From: Rhea pennata
Lineage: Eukaryota > Chordata > Aves > Rheiformes > Rheidae
Assembly (NCBI RefSeq): GCF_028389875.1
Contig: NC_084672.1
Coordinates: 10,218,458 to 10,282,457 of the forward strand
Direction: 5' to 3'
Length of the DNA: 64,000 nt
The translations under genes and the position numbers were made by a program. Position 1 is the stretch's first letter. Each line of letters begins with the position of its first letter. Below, piece after piece: positions 52,000-64,000 of this stretch. The notes under the pieces are model-generated. The model ran no database searches, was not told where the DNA came from, and saw only the letters and a program-made list of their open reading frames with translations.

Positions 52000-54882
52000 C
52001 TGTAAAAACAATGCAAATAATTTTATAGCTTCAGGTTTGAAGATATTAAGAACTTTACAGTAATATTTATATGCATTAGCTGATGACAGATTTTTTAAAA
52101 AATTTTGAACTGAGAACAGGTATTATTTTCAAATTCCTGTGAACGTGGCTATCCCTGCAAGTCAAATTACGGTTAGATCAGGCACCACTTAAGTACATGA
52201 TTCTGTTTATGAATTACCCAATTAAATAAACAACCATATGCTCATTTTCCAAAAGCTGAGTCCATACTTGTATGTTTTGCTGAATTTCTGCTTAAGAGGT
52301 CAGCAGGAATTCTACCATGATGATAGTTCAGTAACATTAACAACTTCCTTCTAGGAAACGGAAAGAGAATAATTCACTGTACAAAAGGGAACAGAAAGGG
52401 CACTCTTCATGATGATTAGAAGTCACAGAAAGGCAGAAACCTGCGGTTGCCAAGAGGCTACAGGTCACAGTTAGCCATACACACTTACATTGCACTATGG
52501 TTAGGAAGGACTTCAGAATATATAGCATTCAAATAAATCTGTTCTTACCCTGGAATAGGTATACAGAAACAGCCACAGGGATAATTAAACCCTCTAACGA
52601 AATGTGCTTGAGGAGGACAGAGTGCGTGTTCCACATTGGTTGCTATAGGAAAAAGTATCCAAGAAAAATGTCATTTCCACAGAAAGTAGCAGTAGCATTT
52701 CCACAGAGTCCATTGCAGTCAAAGCAACCAGCTGAGAAGCGGCTCAATACAAGGGAATATATTAAGAGAAAAATAGTCTAATGTTTTTAATGTTGGGTTG
52801 CACCATACACGCAGTCAGAAAGGATGATTAAAAGGAATCATTCAGGCTGTGAAATCTAGAAAGCAAACAAGCATTAAAGTTAGCTGCAGTTGTCGCTGAG
52901 CTGTGAAGTAAGTATCAAGGTACTTTCAAGGAGGTTTATTGAAACTGTGTAGTATGAGGGCATTCAAGCTACTTCCAGCAACTCCATACCACAGAGGTAT
53001 GTACCACTGGTCTGCTAAGAAGCATAGCTGCAGTCCAGCAGGCATATAAACTCCTAGCAAGTAAGAATTCTGAACAGGATGGGAAAATGGGACAGCTGAA
53101 CAGTGGGGCAATAAAAAACTAAATTGTAACAAGTAAACAATAGGTTGAAGTAAAAAAAGAGAGGCATGCTTACATGCAGTGCCAGCCCCATAAAAATCAC
53201 CACTATTTGGCTTCAGAGAGATGATTATTTAGATAAACAGGAATGGTAACATTTATTCAGTGGCTTCATCAAAATCTAGAAGTATTGTAGAAAGATTGTA
53301 GAAAACAGTAAAACATGATTTAGCCCAAAAGAGTGCTTTAAGAAAGTTCTGCAAACTCAAAAAAAAAAAAAAAACAGAACCTAGCAGTAAATGAAATAAC
53401 TATTCAATCTCAAAAGCATACCATGAGAAGCCGCCACAGACCAACAATACAATTGTTGTCTGAACATAAAGATGACTTTTATACTCCGAGGGCAATGATG
53501 TAAGCATGCCATTAATATTTTATCTTCTGATCAAGATCAGATCAACAGCTGCCAAACAGCACATATTATTTATTTTTTAATCTCATATTTATTTGCTGTA
53601 GCTACAGATTGCCTCGTAACATTATACAAACACATGGTGAACATAAGCATCTTACCAGCAGATAGCATAGTCCCATCTTCATATTGCTTCGTTAGTACCA
53701 CATCCACAAACTCTCTTGGTGAAATAATCCTCATGAAAGCTGAGGGGGTTGTGGTTCTGCATACAGAGATGGTCTACAAATTACAAAATACAATTACGTG
53801 CATTGATGCTTTCAGAAACGCAGCCAGGAACTCTTTCGGTTACCCTTGACAAACCGTGCTGTTGAGTTCTGTTCACCATTTGTTGAATAAAATGCAATTC
53901 AGCACAGCCAAAGCTCCCGCACCGAGCAGGAGGGTGTGTTGATGAAGGACTGATCGGCAGAGGAAGACACAGCGATGCCCAGTTGCTCCCAGGTCACGTA
54001 AGGACAGATACCCCAAGGCATGCTGAAAAGGGAACTGGGCGCATCTATACTCACGGGACAGTTAAAATGCAGTTAAAACTCCCTCTTTTCAGGGAGTTAA
54101 AGGGGATACCTTCTTTGTACCACATCACATGGGATGAAATTCAATACCTAGATTCGTTAAATTGCAGAAAACTTAATACCCTTGTACGAGAGCACTGTGA
54201 CGGAAAGGCCCTTCAGGACAGAGGTTTCTACCACACTCGTAACCACCGTCGAGCCCAATAAAGTCTATGAATATCTGGATTTAGAGAGGCTGCATGTCTA
54301 CTCCAGATCCCTTCCCCTCATGTAACATGGGCACTAAAACAAGCGGCCGAGCCCGCTTCTTCAGAACCAACGCCGTACCGCCCGCAACACCTAGTTTTTA
54401 AGGAACTCACATCGCTGACGGTTTCAATGACCTCGAAGTCCTTCACGTTTCGGTCCCACCTGGTTCTCAGCCCGCCGGCCGCGGGCCTGATGCACTCCCA
54501 GACGTCGGCGGGGCTGGCGGGCACCGTCCCTTCCCCGCGGTACCTGCAGGGCGGTGAAGGAGCTAAACCCGAGCGGCCCCGCCGGCCGCGGGGGAACGGG
54601 ACCCCCCGCCGCCTCCCGCGCACACACCGCGTCCCGGCGGCGCTCACATGTTGCCAGCGAACTCGGCGGAGGGTCTCCAGGACACGGCGACCTCGCCCTG
54701 CGGAGAGGGGACAGGGGAGAGGGGCGGTGGAGCCGCCGCCGGCAGCCCCGCCACGGGGCGGCCCGGCCCGGGCCCCGGCCCGCCCCGCTCACCGAGCGCC
54801 GGCAGCCGCGCCAGCCGGCGGCGTCGCGGCGGTACAGCGCCATCTTGGCGGCCGCCGCCTCCGCCAGCCCCGCGTAGTCCAT
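51852..54882 (-). CDS. STARD5: STARD5, StAR-related lipid transfer domain protein 5, six coding exons
   Basis: Exons (transcript order): 54882-54793, 54697-54648, 54543-54411, 53773-53656, 52642-52549, 51999-51852. The sum is 633 nt, 210 aa plus TGA (human protein about 213 aa), all GT-AG and in phase. The protein is a single START domain: AVSWRPSAEFAGNMYRGEG, ADVWECIRPAAGGLR, SVCRTTTPSAFMRIISPREF, NVEHALCPP, FVRGFNYPCGCFC, KTQLLSFFQTDLGGYLPQTV and NLTKAVKTL follow human STARD5 block by block. Family knowledge: a small soluble cytosolic START protein reported to bind bile acids and, in some studies, cholesterol. It has no signal peptide or membrane segment. The Ala-rich N-terminus (AEAAAAKMALYRRD) is more GC-biased than human. 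It is convergent with IL16 and in tandem with TMC3. Confidence 0.96.
52000..53655 (-). other. STARD5 introns around coding exon 5
   Basis: 52000-52548 and 52643-53655 flank the exon at 52549-52642. They are AT-rich, with an A run at 53360-53374. Nothing else recognised. Confidence 0.7.
52549..52642 (-). CDS. STARD5: STARD5 coding exon 5
   Basis: 94 nt, phase 1 to 2, encodes TNVEHALCPPQAHFVRGFNY then PCGCFCIPIPG, matching the human HVEHPLCPP and GFNHPCGCFC motifs. Acceptor TTCCTATAG, donor CCAGG before GTAAGA. Confidence 0.96.
53656..53773 (-). CDS. STARD5: STARD5 coding exon 4
   Basis: 118 nt, phase 0 to 1, encodes TISVCRTTTPSAFMRIISPR then EFVDVVLTKQYEDGTMLSA, close to the human SPRDFVDLVLVKRYEDGT block. 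Acceptor TTTTGTAATTTGTAG, donor GCTG before GTAAGA. Confidence 0.95.
53774..54410 (-). other. STARD5 intron between coding exons 3 and 4
   Basis: Intermediate composition, rising in G+C towards exon 3. An open frame on + (53983-54261) shows no splice sites or family resemblance. Confidence 0.7.
54411..54543 (-). CDS. STARD5: STARD5 coding exon 3
   Basis: 133 nt, phase 2 to 0, encodes YRGEGTVPASPADVWECIRP then AAGGLRTRWDRNVKDFEVIE and TVSD. Acceptor CGCCCTGCAG, donor GCGAT before GTGAGT. Confidence 0.95.
54648..54697 (-). CDS. STARD5: STARD5 coding exon 2
   Basis: 50 nt, phase 0 to 2, encodes GEVAVSWRPSAEFAGN. Acceptor CTCTCCGCAG, donor AACAT before GTGAGC. Both flanking introns are only about 100 bp. 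Confidence 0.94.
54793..54882 (-). CDS. STARD5: STARD5 coding exon 1 (start codon)
   Basis: 90 nt, 30 codons, MDYAGLAEAAAAKMALYRRD then AAGWRGCRRS. ATG is at 54880-54882 with G at -3 and G at +4. It aligns with the human start segment ending YRRDTAGWK. Donor TCG before GTGAGC. The frame is open upstream but contains no ATG there. Confidence 0.94.
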
Positions 54883-54897
54883 GGCCGCTGGCGGCGC

Positions 54898-54925
54898 GGA
54901 GGGAGGGAGGGAGGGAGGGAGGGAG
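54898..54925 (+). repeat. GGGA tandem repeat next to the STARD5 start codon
   Basis: About seven units of GGGA on + (TCCC in the STARD5 sense strand), lying 16-43 bp upstream of the STARD5 ATG. Four or more GGG runs with one-base loops fit a G-quadruplex motif on the plus (template) strand. Confidence 0.85.
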
Positions 54926-55300
54926 AAGCCGCCGCTCCATGGCGGCGCCTCCCCCTCACCTGAGGGGCGGCGCGGGCGCTGCCGCCGCCTCCCGCTCGGC
55001 ACCTCGGCGGGGAAGGCAGAGCCGCGGCGAGGGAGGCAGCGAGGCGGCGACGTTCGCCGGGCGGCGCGCGGCCGAGAGAAGCGCCGCGAGCCCCGCGCAG
55101 CTCTCGCCCTTTCCCTCCCCCGAGTTCAGTCCGAGCGAGGCCCCGCTGCGGGGCCGGCCGATCCCCGCGCCCTCCCGGCTCGGCCCGAGGCGGCCCCGCC
55201 CCGAGCCGCTGCCGCCGGGCCGCGCGGCGGCTCGACGAGGCCTGGAAAAGCGTCGTCGTTCGTACGGCCCGGAGCAGCGCTGTGGGGGGAGGAAGCCCGT

Positions 55301-55634
55301 TACCTGCAAACCACCGCTGTGTTCTCACCCGACACGTTTTTGGAGTGGTTTAATTAAGTGCCCAAGTACATAGCTTTTGATTTTACAGTAGGTTTTTTTT
55401 TTTTTTTTTTTTTAATGGCATAATAGTAATAAGTTGGAATCTCTTCCAAATTTCGTAACGTATCAAGTGCAGTATTAAAGTGAGGTACAGTTAGCAGATA
55501 AGCACGAGGCTGATGACGTTTTCCCCTGCCTGCGCTGTCATCCCAAAGACCACGTTACAGTTTCTCCAGCGGACCTCAAACGGCAAGTACAAATGCAGAT
55601 GTACCTGTTCAAAACACAAAAATGGGGCACTTTC
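55301..55634 (-). other. Putative TMC3 3' UTR and gap to STARD5
   Basis: Short AT-richer stretch between the STARD5 CpG island and the TMC3 stop. On the minus strand there are ATTAAA variants at 55411-55416 (running into an A tract, the T run 55393-55413 on +) and at 55349-55354. No canonical AATAAA was seen here. Confidence 0.55.
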
Positions 55635-63835
<8,201 letters not shown>

Positions 63836-64000
63836 CACACAGAACTGCAGAAAAGTTGAGGTTGGTAGGGATCTCTGGAGATCATCTAGTCCAGCTCCAC
63901 TGCTCAAGCAGGGTCACCCAAAGCACATTGCAGAGGATCACATCCAGGCAGGTTTTGAGTATCTCTAGAGAAAGAGACTCCACAACCTCTCTGGGCAACC
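63836..64000 (-). mobile_element. CR1 LINE fragment (3' end, minus orientation, cut by window)
   Basis: The stretch from GAGGTTGGTAGGGATCTCTG through GATCATCTAGTCCAGCTCC, CTGCTCAAGCAGGGTCACC and ACTCCACAACCTCTCTGGGC is the well-known avian/reptile CR1 3' sequence in reverse orientation. It continues past the window edge. It is diverged from the consensus I remember, hence an old, 5'-truncated copy. Confidence 0.92.

Larger units (their letters stand above)
54424..54940 (-). other. Overlapping out-of-frame ORF over the STARD5 start
   Basis: An ATG at 54938-54940 in an ideal context (GCCGCCATGG) lies 58 nt upstream of the STARD5 ATG in another frame. Followed through the STARD5 splices it stays open across exons 1, 2 and most of 3, to TGA at 54424-54426 (about 105 codons, Arg/Pro/Gly-rich). 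It resembles no family. It may simply reflect GC-rich composition, or act as a translational uORF if the transcript starts upstream. Confidence 0.45.
54400..55300 (-). promoter_or_regulatory. STARD5: CpG island with STARD5 exons 1-3 and presumed promoter
   Basis: Dense CpG-rich block spanning STARD5 exons 1 to 3 and about 400 bp upstream of the ATG, bounded by AT-rich DNA on both sides. It is the natural promoter region for STARD5 on the minus strand. I see no TATA box at a useful distance. The transcription start cannot be placed from sequence alone. Confidence 0.75.

Noticed and set aside
54644-55373. Many long Pro/Arg/Ala frames around the STARD5 CpG island, up to 241 codons on +
   Set aside because: Open on several frames and both strands at once; none carries a recognisable domain. 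Only the overlapping uORF is kept as an observation because of its start context and position.

Overview
The window is vertebrate nuclear DNA, most likely from a bird. Three multi-exon protein genes with consensus GT-AG introns sit in the order IL16 (+), STARD5 (-), TMC3 (-), the order I recall for human 15q25 and its avian counterpart. A CR1-type LINE 3' end at the right edge, the low repeat load, compact introns and sharp CpG islands also fit an avian genome. The species cannot be read from the sequence.

Layout. 1-16134 is the 5' flank or first intron of IL16, with no gene I can support. IL16 coding exons run from 16226 to 47906 on + (18 coding exons, 1326 codons plus stop, all splice phases consistent). 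They encode the long four-PDZ precursor whose C-terminal end is the secreted cytokine IL-16. 47907-51851 is the convergent 3' space between IL16 and STARD5. STARD5 (six coding exons, 210 aa, a single START lipid-binding domain) lies at 51852-54882 on -, and its first three exons sit in a dense CpG island. Only 752 bp further right is the stop codon of TMC3, whose last nine coding exons (633 aa, C-terminal part of the TMC channel-like domain plus a long cytoplasmic tail) fill 55635-62764 on -. The remaining TMC3 exons lie beyond the window.

The three genes do unrelated jobs: a cytokine and PDZ scaffold, a cytosolic sterol or bile-acid carrier, and a membrane protein. They share a neighbourhood, not a pathway. 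Exon calls were made by reading splice sites and phases by eye and comparing the conceptual proteins with remembered human families; no alignment was run.

I found no undescribed biological system. The points most worth checking are: (1) the Met that starts the human short pro-IL-16 isoform is Val here, while an in-frame ATG sits just upstream of the same exon; (2) an overlapping out-of-frame ORF with an ideal Kozak context lies in the STARD5 leader; (3) an intragenic CpG island swallows IL16 coding exon 3; (4) an 8-nt segment with excellent splice sites in a TMC3 intron would break the frame; and (5) the gap between the TMC3 end and the STARD5 start is very short.
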